From Acidimicrobiales bacterium (GTDB taxonomy: Bacteria > Actinomycetota > Acidimicrobiia > Acidimicrobiales > RAAP-2): a stretch of DNA of 35,216 nt. The stretch is from contig JADMIJ010000044.1 in the NCBI GenBank assembly GCA_015478655.1, forward strand, positions 1-35,216, written 5' to 3'. Below are positions 13,032 through 20,306 of this stretch, piece after piece. The first letter of the stretch is position 1, and each line of letters opens with the position of its first letter. A program made the position numbers and the translations under genes. Under the pieces are notes generated by a model. That model ran no database searches, had not been told where the DNA came from, and saw only the letters and a program-made list of their open reading frames with translations.

Positions 13032-15152
13032 TCAGGGGGCGGTCGGGGTGGGCTCGGGCGACACCGGATGGCTGAACAACGAGCGGTAGAAGTCGAGCTC
13101 GGCGGTGAGGCAGGCCTCGATGGTGGCGGCTCTGCGGAAGCCGTGGGACTCGCCCTCGAAGATGACCAACCGGCACGGAATGCCGTGCTCGTGCAGCATG
13201 GCCGCGAACCGCTCCGACTGGTCGCGAGGCACCACCCGGTCGTCCGCACCCTGGAGCAGTAGCACCTCCCCCGCCACCCGATCGGGGTGATGGATCGGCG
13301 ACCGGGCCCGATAGGTCTCGGCGGCCTCGGGCCACGGCCCCACCAACGAGTCGACGTACCGGGACTCGAAGTCATGGGTGTCGGCGGCCAGGGCCTCCAG
13401 GTCGGTGACCCCGTACCAAGCCGCCGCCCCGGCGAAACACTGCGACCGGATCAGGGCCGCCAGGGCGGTGAGTCCGCCGGCGCTGGTGCCCCGTATGGCC
13501 ATCCGGCTCCCGTCGACCCAGCCGGCATCGGCCAGGGCGCCGGCGTAGTGGACGCAGTCATCTACGTCCCCTTCGCCCCACATGCCGAGGAGCCGCAGGC
13601 GGTAGGCCCGGCCATAGCCCGTGCTCCCCCGATAGTCCACGACGGCGACGGCCAGTCCCCGGCTGGTGAAGAACTGGACGACCGGGTCGAAGCCGGCCAC
13701 GGCCGCGGCGGTGGGCCCCCCATGGCAGAACACCACCAGAGGCGGGAGCCCCGTGGATCCTCCGTCGAGCTGCTGTTCGACATGGGCATTCCTGGGGGCG
13801 AAGAACAGACCCGGGACCGGACCGGACGGCGTGGCGGCGGTGAAGGGCCGGCCCACGGACACGTCCCGGCTCGACACCGCCACCGCGGGCGCCGTCGAGA
13901 TCCGGCGAGGTGGATCGCCCCCGGCCACGGGGATCTCGAAGACGGCCTGGGACTCGGTCGCCGTCGAGCCGAGGAGCCACACCCGATCGAGCACCCCGGG
14001 CGGTCCCACTGCGGGTTCTGGCTGGGTGACCGCCACTCCCGAGATGCTCACGCATGGTTGGTCGATGACGTCGATGGACCATGGAGGCTCCTCCGCCCGC
14101 TTCTGCCGGACCGCGTCGTCGGCCGACTCGGGCGGACGGAGACACACCAGGTGGTCGCGCCCGCCTTCGTGCATGCGACAGACGACCGAGCCATCCGAGA
14201 GCTCGGCCATGGTCGCCTGTCCCAGCACCCAGTCGGGAGCATGGAATTCGGCCTGCCTCGCGACCAGAGGATGGGCCACGGGCACGTCCGCAGCCAGTTG
14301 CTCGGCTCTCAACCGGTAGGGCAGCCACCACCCGCTGCGGTCGTCGACGAACAGCAGGCTGCCGTCCCGGCACCAGAGGGGCTGGCCGACCGACGTCCCT
14401 TCTCCCCCGGCCACCCGCCGTCCGCCCCGGAGGCGGATGGACCCGCCGGACTCCTCGATGCGTGCCACCCAGACCTCCGAGCTGTCCCAGGGCATGCACG
14501 GATGGTCCCAGGTCACCCAGGCCAGCCACCGGCCGTCCCCTGAGACCCGGGGGGCGCCCACGAAGTCACCCTCTTCGACCATCGGCACGACGGCGGGCTC
14601 CTGCACTCCCACCGCCATCAACCGGTGACCGGTCCGACCGGCACCGACCCGCTCCTCCACCGAGACCAACCACTGTCCCGACCCGGCGAGCCGTCCGTCC
14701 GCATACCGGCAGCTCGGCCCATCAGCGGGTGGCGGTGGCGAGAGGGAGACAGGAGCGCCGGGTGTGGGGCTGTCCGCCATGGATCCGGAGCTGCCGGGGA
14801 CGGGTACCCGATACCACCGTTGGTCATCCTGGTTCACGTAGAACAAGGCACCGGCAGCCACGGTGGCCGCACCGCCGCCGTATTCGTGCACCCGAGAGCC
14901 GACACTGACCCCCACCGGGGAGATGTCGACAGGCAGCTGCCCGCCCGCCGCCCCGACCACGACCTGGCGGCCCCCGTCATCGGGGCGGCTCTCTATCCAG
15001 TAGACGCCGCCGCCCGCGGCCTGCAAACCACTGCGACCGACCTTGCCCGCCGCCACCATCGAAGCGGGCCACGGAGACGGCCACCACCCGGAGGCCAGGC
15101 CGGCCGGGTCGTCCCGCCCCGCCTCGGTGTCTGCCGCATGCTCGGCGCCCAT
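13032..15152 (-). CDS. S9-family (prolyl oligopeptidase-type) serine peptidase
   Basis: The 706-residue protein has an N-terminal beta-propeller-like part (HEYGGGAATV, VSVEERVGAG, LAWVTWDHPCMPWD) and a C-terminal alpha/beta hydrolase. The triad is visible: Ser557 in RGTSAGGL, Asp about 637-638 in LLQGADDRVVP and His670 in ESHGFR; the oxyanion HGGP precedes them. Such enzymes cleave oligopeptides, often after proline or acylated residues, and this one has no signal peptide, so it is probably cytoplasmic. The frame stays open for 75 more codons upstream, but those are low-complexity and lie across the divergent gene. The ATG at 15152 is preceded 9 bases upstream by TACCGT. The stop is 60 bases before the GT-C gene start, so the two may form an operon. 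Confidence 0.88.
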   Translation of the reverse strand: MGAEHAADTEAGRDDPAGLASGWWPSPWPASMVAAGKVGRSGLQAAGGGVYWIESRPDDGGRQVVVGAAGGQLPVDISPVGVSVGSRVHEYGGGAATVAAGALFYVNQDDQRWYRVPVPGSSGSMADSPTPGAPVSLSPPPPADGPSCRYADGRLAGSGQWLVSVEERVGAGRTGHRLMAVGVQEPAVVPMVEEGDFVGAPRVSGDGRWLAWVTWDHPCMPWDSSEVWVARIEESGGSIRLRGGRRVAGGEGTSVGQPLWCRDGSLLFVDDRSGWWLPYRLRAEQLAADVPVAHPLVARQAEFHAPDWVLGQATMAELSDGSVVCRMHEGGRDHLVCLRPPESADDAVRQKRAEEPPWSIDVIDQPCVSISGVAVTQPEPAVGPPGVLDRVWLLGSTATESQAVFEIPVAGGDPPRRISTAPAVAVSSRDVSVGRPFTAATPSGPVPGLFFAPRNAHVEQQLDGGSTGLPPLVVFCHGGPTAAAVAGFDPVVQFFTSRGLAVAVVDYRGSTGYGRAYRLRLLGMWGEGDVDDCVHYAGALADAGWVDGSRMAIRGTSAGGLTALAALIRSQCFAGAAAWYGVTDLEALAADTHDFESRYVDSLVGPWPEAAETYRARSPIHHPDRVAGEVLLLQGADDRVVPRDQSERFAAMLHEHGIPCRLVIFEGESHGFRRAATIEACLTAELDFYRSLFSHPVSPEPTPTAP

Positions 15153-15160
15153 GGAGTCAG

Positions 15161-15167
15161 TACGGTA
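15161..15167. promoter_or_regulatory. Symmetric bidirectional -10 element (TACGGTA)
   Basis: Seven bases read TACGGT on the plus strand and TACCGT on the minus strand, both fitting TAnnnT. The plus hexamer (15161-15166) ends 8 bases before the ATG of the AcuI-like gene (15175). The minus hexamer (15167-15162) ends 9 bases before the ATG of the S9 peptidase (15152). The whole gap between the two genes is 22 bases and neither start has a Shine-Dalgarno site. Confidence 0.55.
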
Positions 15168-15174
15168 CCCGGCA

Positions 15175-16245
15175 ATGGGCGCCACTCCCCCACCCGCCGG
15201 ATCGGACCAGGCCTCGGTCTCCGCAGCTTCACCGACAGCCGCGGGTCCGGGCAGCACCTTTGCCGCCTTCGTGGTGGATCGGGCCGGAGACGCCGTCGAC
15301 GCCGGCGTGCGGACGCTCGTCCCCGACGATCTCCTCCCGGGCGAGGTGCTCATCAGGGTCCGGTGGTCGGCCGTCAACTACAAGGACGGCATGGTCACCC
15401 GACCGGGCAACCGGGTGGCGCGCCTCGACCGGCTGATCCCCGGGGTCGACCTGGTCGGCACGGTCCTGGCTTCGGACGAGCCGACCATCGCCGTCGGTCA
15501 GGAGGTGATCGCTCACGGCTACGACCTCGGGGTTGCCCATCACGGGGGATTCGCGGAGCTGGCCCGGGTCCCCGCCGCCTGGGTCGTGCCCCTGCCCGAG
15601 GGACTGACCGCCCGCCGGGCCGCCACCATCGGCACCGCCGGGTTCACCGCCGCCCTCTCGCTCCACCGTCTCGAGCACCACGGACTCGAGGCGGCCCGCG
15701 GTCCGGTGCTGGTCACCGGCGCCTCCGGAGGCGTGGGCAGCTTGGCGGTCTCCCTCCTCGCCTCCCGTGGCTACCGCGTCGTGGCCAGCACCGGGAAGTC
15801 CTCGGAGCACGAGTACCTGCTCGGTCTCGGTGCCGCGCAGGTCATCGGCCGCCACGACCTGGTCAGCGCGTCGGAGCGGACCCTCGGCCCCGAACGATGG
15901 GCCGGGGCCGTGGACTGCGTGGGCGGGCCCACCCTGAGCGCGGTGCTCCGGACGCTCGACTACGGAGCCGCAGTGGCCGCCAGCGGCCTGACCGGGGGGA
16001 ACACCTTCGAGTCGACCGTCTATCCGTTCATCGTCCGGAACGTGTCCCTGATCGGAATCGACACCGTACAGACGCCCATCGGCGAGCGTCGATCGGTCTG
16101 GGACGAGATGGCAACCGCATGGCCATCGCCGGTCCTGGACGGCATGGTCGACGATGAACTGGGCCTGGATCAGCTCGGCCCGGCCTTGGACCGGATCCTG
16201 TCGGGCGGCGTCAGGGGTCGGATGCTGGTCAGACCGGCGCCGTGA
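15175..16245 (+). CDS. acuI: AcuI/YhdH-type quinone oxidoreductase family protein (acrylyl-CoA reductase-like)
   Basis: This is a zinc-independent medium-chain dehydrogenase/reductase of 356 residues. Family marks are SAVNYKDGMVTRPGN near residue 65, PGVDLVGTVL, GGFAELARVPAAWVVPLPEGL, the ATIGTAGFTAALSL segment, the NADPH-binding VTGASGGVGSLAVSLLA, and VSLIGIDTVQTPIGERR near the end, all typical of AcuI/YhdH. Members reduce acryloyl-CoA to propionyl-CoA with NADPH, in DMSP use or detoxification. The true substrate here is not known. About 25 Ala/Ser-rich residues precede the usual family start; no closer ATG or GTG is in frame. It diverges from the S9 peptidase over 22 bases. Confidence 0.85.
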   Translation: MGATPPPAGSDQASVSAASPTAAGPGSTFAAFVVDRAGDAVDAGVRTLVPDDLLPGEVLIRVRWSAVNYKDGMVTRPGNRVARLDRLIPGVDLVGTVLASDEPTIAVGQEVIAHGYDLGVAHHGGFAELARVPAAWVVPLPEGLTARRAATIGTAGFTAALSLHRLEHHGLEAARGPVLVTGASGGVGSLAVSLLASRGYRVVASTGKSSEHEYLLGLGAAQVIGRHDLVSASERTLGPERWAGAVDCVGGPTLSAVLRTLDYGAAVAASGLTGGNTFESTVYPFIVRNVSLIGIDTVQTPIGERRSVWDEMATAWPSPVLDGMVDDELGLDQLGPALDRILSGGVRGRMLVRPAP

Positions 16246-16353
16246 CCGCTCGCCGGACCGGAGACCGAAACGGGGCTGCCAGGTCCTCGATGTCCGGAGT
16301 GTCCCGGGTGAGGGGCCGGCTCGGCGGCCCATGACGGGGCGCGAACTGGCGGA

Positions 16354-16998
16354 CTAGCCGCTGGAGCCCGTGGCCCCGTACACCGGCGACACCACCAGCG
16401 TCCCACCCCCACAGGGAGCCAACATGGCCGCGATGACTAGGTGGTCGAGGGCATTGGGCGGAGTGACCTCGAGGAAGGCCGACGTCGGGCAGGTCGTTTC
16501 GGTGCCGACGGGAACGTCCGAGTAACCGATGTTGAAGGAGGCCGTCTGACCGTTGGTCAACGTGACGGTGGTGGGGGCCATCGAGGTGAAGGTGTAGTTC
16601 CCCTTGCGGACCACAAAGGTGGGCAGGTTCGCCATTCCGGCGTTGAGCATCTGCAACCCGGGATAGCCGAACAGCACGCACGGGGCGGCCGAGGTGCTCT
16701 TGAGGGCAATGGTGGTCTCGATGGTGCCGGCCGCCCCGCTCCTCCCGGAGAGGGACCCGGTCAGACTGGTCGTGGCGCAGCGAGCGGGTCCGCCCGAGGT
16801 CGTCGATGTCGACGGGGAGGTCGGTGCGGACCCCGAGGTCGTCGTCGTGGACGATCGGCCCGTCGTAGCCGGCGTCCCGGACGTGGAGGGAGACGACGAC
16901 CCTGAAGAGCACGCCCCCAGTGCCACTCCACCAAGTGCAACCAAAACGACCGTGCCCACGGCACGGACGTTGGCCACGCCCAGTAAGCGACCGATCAT
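16354..16998 (-). CDS. DUF4232-type lipoprotein
   Basis: The 214-residue precursor has a signal peptide with Arg residues, a hydrophobic core (AVGTVVLVALGGVAL) and a lipobox LGAC with Cys30 as the lipidation site. A Ser/Thr/Pro linker follows to about residue 72. The rest matches the actinobacterial DUF4232 pattern: Cys74 near the start, GAAGTIETTIALKSTSAAPCVLFGYPGLQML with Cys106, and two further cysteines near CPTS and APCGGG, probably in disulfides. It would sit on the outer face of the membrane; the role of this domain is unknown. GGAG six bases before the ATG is a good ribosome binding site, unlike many neighbours. Confidence 0.85.
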   Translation of the reverse strand: MIGRLLGVANVRAVGTVVLVALGGVALGACSSGSSSPSTSGTPATTGRSSTTTTSGSAPTSPSTSTTSGGPARCATTSLTGSLSGRSGAAGTIETTIALKSTSAAPCVLFGYPGLQMLNAGMANLPTFVVRKGNYTFTSMAPTTVTLTNGQTASFNIGYSDVPVGTETTCPTSAFLEVTPPNALDHLVIAAMLAPCGGGTLVVSPVYGATGSSG

Positions 16999-17169
16999 GC
17001 ACGTCTCCGTTCTCGTACTCGGCGGCTGCGTTCTTTCCGGCCTGCAGGCATATCACGCTGCCGGCTCCGGCACTCGTCATTGCTCATCAGGTTCGGGGCG
17101 GCGACCAATGCCGTGACGCACCGCAAGCTACTCCGACCGACATGTGGTCGCGGTGATCGCCCCCGGAAC

Positions 17170-17691
17170 TCAGGACGAGAAGTCCTCCGGTCGGATCGAA
17201 TCGAGGAAGTTCCGGAACTCGCCGACCAACTCGTCGGGGTTCGACCCGTCGTCTTCGGTGTCCGCGTCCGCGTCATCCTCCTCGTCCACCGCCAACATGA
17301 TGCCTTCGCTCTCCATGAGGTCGTCGGCCACGAACAACGGCGCACCGGTGCGCACGGCCACCGCCACCGCATCGGACGGTCGGGACGACACCGGGATCTC
17401 GCGCTCGGACTGGCGCAGCACGATCTCGGCGAAGTAGGTGGCCGTCTTGAGCTCCGTGATCACCACCCGGACCACATCGGCACCCAGGGCGTCCATGAGG
17501 TCCCGGATCAGATCGTGGGTCATCGGCCGCGGCGTGTCCATCCCCTGGAGCGCGAAGGCGATGGCGGTGGCCTCGGGGGCGCCGATGAAGATCGGCAGGG
17601 TCCGGCCCAGCCCCTCCGACTCTTGGAGGAGCAGTACGGGCGTGTTGGACTGAAGGTCCACACGCACCGCCCGAAGCCGGACTTCGACCAT
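17170..17691 (-). CDS. Bifunctional nuclease family protein (DUF151/BFN)
   Basis: The 173-residue protein matches the BFN domain: VEVRLRAVRVDLQSNTPVLLLQE, then RTLPIFIGAPEATAIAFALQGMDTPRPMTHDL and SRPSDAVAVAVRTGAPLFVADDLM. Plant and bacterial members have been described with RNase and DNase activity. Residues 136-152 are very acidic (DEEDDADADTEDD), followed by a short helix. It is the Rv1829 equivalent of the conserved gcvH-garA-merR-nuclease cluster and is the last gene on this strand before a 171-bp gap. TAAGTT lies 6 bases before its ATG, so it may have its own leaderless transcript in addition to read-through from the MerR gene 79 bases upstream. Confidence 0.9.
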   Translation of the reverse strand: MVEVRLRAVRVDLQSNTPVLLLQESEGLGRTLPIFIGAPEATAIAFALQGMDTPRPMTHDLIRDLMDALGADVVRVVITELKTATYFAEIVLRQSEREIPVSSRPSDAVAVAVRTGAPLFVADDLMESEGIMLAVDEEDDADADTEDDGSNPDELVGEFRNFLDSIRPEDFSS

Positions 17692-17697
17692 GGCGCC

Positions 17698-17703
17698 AAC
17701 TTA
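17698..17703 (-). promoter_or_regulatory. Probable leaderless -10 box (TAAGTT) of the BFN gene
   Basis: On the minus strand TAAGTT ends six bases before the ATG at 17691. No Shine-Dalgarno sequence is present. Confidence 0.45.
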
Positions 17704-17770
17704 CTCGCCGAGGAGGTGACATGCGATCACAGAGATCGCTGCCAGGGGCTTCTCCCCCGGCCCGCGCGGA

Positions 17771-19153
17771 TCAGCCGTTGAGGAGGTTCCCCAAGGCGGT
17801 GCGCAGGAGGGAGCCGCGGAGCTGCTGGCCCAACTGGGTGAGCTCGTCAGCCGTTTCGTGGGCGCGTGCGCGGGCCTCCGGGTTCCTCTGCCTGACCAGT
17901 GGGAGCACGATCTGCTCCACGAATCCGGCCTCGCGCTCGGCCGCGTTCTTGTAGAGCCGGAGATGCCGGGGCTCGATTCCAAAGCGAGCGAAGCGTGCGG
18001 ACAGGTTGGCCACAGCCAGGGCTTCCTCGTCGAAACACTCGACGCCGGCGATGCTCGCCGAGGTCAGGAGGCCGTACTCCTGCAGTTCGCGGAGCATCGT
18101 GACGTCGAGTCCACAAGCTGCCGACAGCTCATCGATGGACAAGCTGGCCCCATTCAGGTCACCGTGGCCCGAGCCCGAGCCCCCCTTGGTCCTCGGTGAG
18201 TCGGGACCCTCGGTGGCCCCATTGGTTGCCAACGGAGCCCCCGGCCCGGAAGCCGACGGCTCCGCTGCCGCGGACGAGCGGGACTTGCCGGCGCTCGACC
18301 TGGAGGCCGGGTTGGGGGCAGATGGAGTCGCCCGTGACCGGCGTGACCCGGAGCCCGACGCGGCGGCGGTTGGCTCCGCTGTTTCCGACTTCCCGGCAGC
18401 CCGGCCCGAGGGATCGCCGTCGTCCATGACTCCCAGCGCGGCTGTACGGTCCGTCGGATGGTCGACACCGCGAGCACGGTGGGAAACCGATGCTCCGGGC
18501 GACGTTGCGGACGGACCCGTGACCGCACTACCGGCGGCGGCCGCGTTCGAGCCCCCACCGGCCGGGGAGTTGCCGCCCGCCGTTTCGATCCCGGGCAACG
18601 TCGACCCGCTGCCGATCACGTTGGAAGGCGCGTGGCGGCCAGCGCGGGATTCCTCGGCTCCGGCACGGTGTTCGGTTGACACCCGGTGACCGACCAGCAC
18701 GGGCTCTTCGGCGCGTCGGTCGTCGGTCGGCATCTCGGCGCGGTGCGCGGCGCGGTCGGTGGTGGGGTCCGCGGAACGGTCTTCGGCACCGGCTTCCATA
18801 CGGCTCGGCACGCGTCGTTCGGCGCCGCCTTCGGCGGCGCCGACCGGAGCCGGAGACCCCGACCCCGACCCGGCCACGGGCGCGACCTCGACCGCCTCGG
18901 ATTCGCTCGGATCGTCGTCCAGTCGGTCCTTGATGACCTTGAGCGGCAGGAAGTGCTCCCGCTGCTGGCGGAGCACCCAGCGCAGGCGTTCCACGTCCTG
19001 CTCGTAGAACTTCCGGTAGCCCGACGGCGTCCGCTCCGGATTGACCAGACCCTGGCTCTCGAGGAATCGGATCTTCGAGATCGTGACGTCGGGAAACTCC
19101 TGGCGCAGCAGCGTCAAGACGTCACCGATCGAGAGGTAGGACTTGGCGCTCAC
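17771..19153 (-). CDS. MerR-family regulator of the FtsR/Rv1828 type with a very long linker
   Basis: The GTG at 19153 gives 460 residues. Residues 5-80 form a MerR winged helix-turn-helix ([43 protein letters not shown]). Residues about 336-460 form the second conserved part ([60 protein letters not shown]) typical of this family, which lacks a metal- or drug-binding domain. In C. glutamicum the homologue FtsR activates ftsZ. Between them lie about 250 residues of Ala/Ser/Gly/Pro-rich sequence with no predicted fold; relatives are only about 250 residues in total. It sits between the FHA and BFN genes. The function in cell division is by homology only. Confidence 0.87.
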   Translation of the reverse strand: MSAKSYLSIGDVLTLLRQEFPDVTISKIRFLESQGLVNPERTPSGYRKFYEQDVERLRWVLRQQREHFLPLKVIKDRLDDDPSESEAVEVAPVAGSGSGSPAPVGAAEGGAERRVPSRMEAGAEDRSADPTTDRAAHRAEMPTDDRRAEEPVLVGHRVSTEHRAGAEESRAGRHAPSNVIGSGSTLPGIETAGGNSPAGGGSNAAAAGSAVTGPSATSPGASVSHRARGVDHPTDRTAALGVMDDGDPSGRAAGKSETAEPTAAASGSGSRRSRATPSAPNPASRSSAGKSRSSAAAEPSASGPGAPLATNGATEGPDSPRTKGGSGSGHGDLNGASLSIDELSAACGLDVTMLRELQEYGLLTSASIAGVECFDEEALAVANLSARFARFGIEPRHLRLYKNAAEREAGFVEQIVLPLVRQRNPEARARAHETADELTQLGQQLRGSLLRTALGNLLNG

Positions 19154-19190
19154 CGGTCCGAGCCGCCAACGGGCACATGGATTGCTGACT

Positions 19191-19673
19191 TCATTCGCCT
19201 GTCGCCACCAGATACAAGAGCTTGAACTTTCCGATCTGCACTTCGTCGCCGCTGGACAGCTGGGCCTCTTCGATGCGCTCGCGGTTGACATAGGTGCCGT
19301 TCAACGAGCCGACGTCCCGGACCGTGGTGATGTGATCCCTGGTCAGAAACTCTGCGTGACGCCGCGACACCGTGATGTCATCGAGGAAGATGTCGCTCTC
19401 CGGATGGCGGCCAGCTTGGGTCATGGCCGCCTCGAGGGCAAATCGGACTCCGACGTCCGAGCCCCGCTTCACAACCAGAAGCCCCACTCCCCGGGGGAGT
19501 TCGAGCATGCCGACCAACGCGTCGTCAAGCCCGCCATCGCTGAGGTCGTCCACCGGAGCGTTCGACACGGACGTGTCGGGAGCAACCGTCACCAAGGCGG
19601 CGCCGCACGACGAGCAGAAGTTGACACCGGCCGGGTTGCGGTGGCCGCAGTTGTGGCAGAACACGCCCACCAC
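19191..19673 (-). CDS. Zinc-ribbon FHA protein, positional equivalent of GarA
   Basis: The 160-residue protein starts with a zinc ribbon (Cys6-x2-Cys9, Cys20-x2-Cys23 in [20 protein letters not shown]), has a linker of about 45 residues, and ends in a forkhead-associated domain: [18 protein letters not shown] and [11 protein letters not shown] are the phosphothreonine-binding loops. It occupies the garA place between gcvH and the MerR gene. Mycobacterial GarA binds and controls 2-oxoglutarate and glutamate enzymes, and is switched off by phosphorylation in its ETTS motif; that motif is absent here. Several in-frame GTG codons exist (19688, 19673, 19670, 19664); 19673 is chosen for GGGAG eight bases upstream. 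Equivalence of function is inference. Confidence 0.87.
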   Translation of the reverse strand: MVGVFCHNCGHRNPAGVNFCSSCGAALVTVAPDTSVSNAPVDDLSDGGLDDALVGMLELPRGVGLLVVKRGSDVGVRFALEAAMTQAGRHPESDIFLDDITVSRRHAEFLTRDHITTVRDVGSLNGTYVNRERIEEAQLSSGDEVQIGKFKLLYLVATGE

Positions 19674-19726
19674 GGTAGTCGCTCCCACATCGCCGCTCCC
19701 TGGCCCCACCAGCCCGCCGACGGCGA

Positions 19727-20107
19727 TCAACTGTCGATGAGTTGGCGGTAGGCGCCCGAATCGAGCAGCCCGTCCAGCGAGGCCGGGTCGGTGGGGACGA
19801 TCTCGCAGATCCAACCGTCCCCATAGGGATCGGCGTTGAGTTTCTCCGGGGCATCGGCCAGTGCCGAATTGACAGCCACCACCTCGCCGGCCACGGGCGC
19901 GTAGATCTCCGATACCGACTTGGTCGACTCGACCTCGCCGAGCATGCCTCCCGCCTCCACCGTTGCCCCCGGGCTCGGCAGCTCGACGAACACCACGTCC
20001 CCCAGTGCGTCCTGCGCGTAGTCGGTGATGCCCACCCGGACCCGATCCCCGACCGAGCGGGCCCACTCGTGGTCGGTGGAGTAGCGCAGGTCTTCGGGCA
20101 CGTTCAT
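19727..20107 (-). CDS. gcvH: Glycine cleavage system H protein
   Basis: GcvH carries the aminomethyl group on a lipoyl arm between the P, T and L proteins of the glycine cleavage system. The 126-residue protein has the standard length and motifs: LRYSTDHEWAR, VGITDYAQDALGDVVFVELP and the lipoylation site Lys63 in GEVESTKSVSEIYAPVAGEV, then LNADPYGDGWICEI. The ATG at 20107 has TATCGT eight bases upstream and no Shine-Dalgarno, suggesting a leaderless mRNA at the head of the gcvH-FHA-MerR group. gcvP and gcvT are not in the window. As in mycobacteria it stands apart from them, beside the FHA gene. Confidence 0.95.
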   Translation of the reverse strand: MNVPEDLRYSTDHEWARSVGDRVRVGITDYAQDALGDVVFVELPSPGATVEAGGMLGEVESTKSVSEIYAPVAGEVVAVNSALADAPEKLNADPYGDGWICEIVPTDPASLDGLLDSGAYRQLIDS

Positions 20108-20115
20108 AGCTGCGG

Positions 20116-20121
20116 ACGATA
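20116..20121 (-). promoter_or_regulatory. Probable leaderless -10 box (TATCGT) of the gcvH operon
   Basis: TATCGT on the minus strand ends eight bases before the gcvH ATG at 20107. Confidence 0.45.
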
Positions 20122-20271
20122 CCTGACACAGAGGAACGCTGCTCATGCCGGAGCGTCGCCAAACCACCCCCGTCTGGGTATTGCCAACGGCGTCGGCGAG
20201 CGCCGACTCGTTGCCCGACTCCTTGCCCTTCCCTGCCCGGATCGTCCGCGTTCACCCGGTCACCCCGGTCA

Positions 20272-20299
20272 TCTCGAGGACCTCGGCCACCTCGAGATC
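20272..20299 (-). terminator. 9-bp hairpin after the nucleotidyltransferase fusion gene
   Basis: ATCTCGAGG and its perfect complement CCTCGAGAT are 10 bases apart, beginning 7 bases downstream of the stop codon at 20307-20309. No T tract follows. It separates this operon from gcvH on the same strand. Confidence 0.5.
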
Positions 20300-20306
20300 C
20301 GAGTCC

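Noticed and set aside
17090..17160. Weak inverted repeats after the BFN gene as terminator
   Set aside because: Only about 5 pairs could be formed and no T tract follows, so it is not distinguishable from chance in GC-rich DNA.
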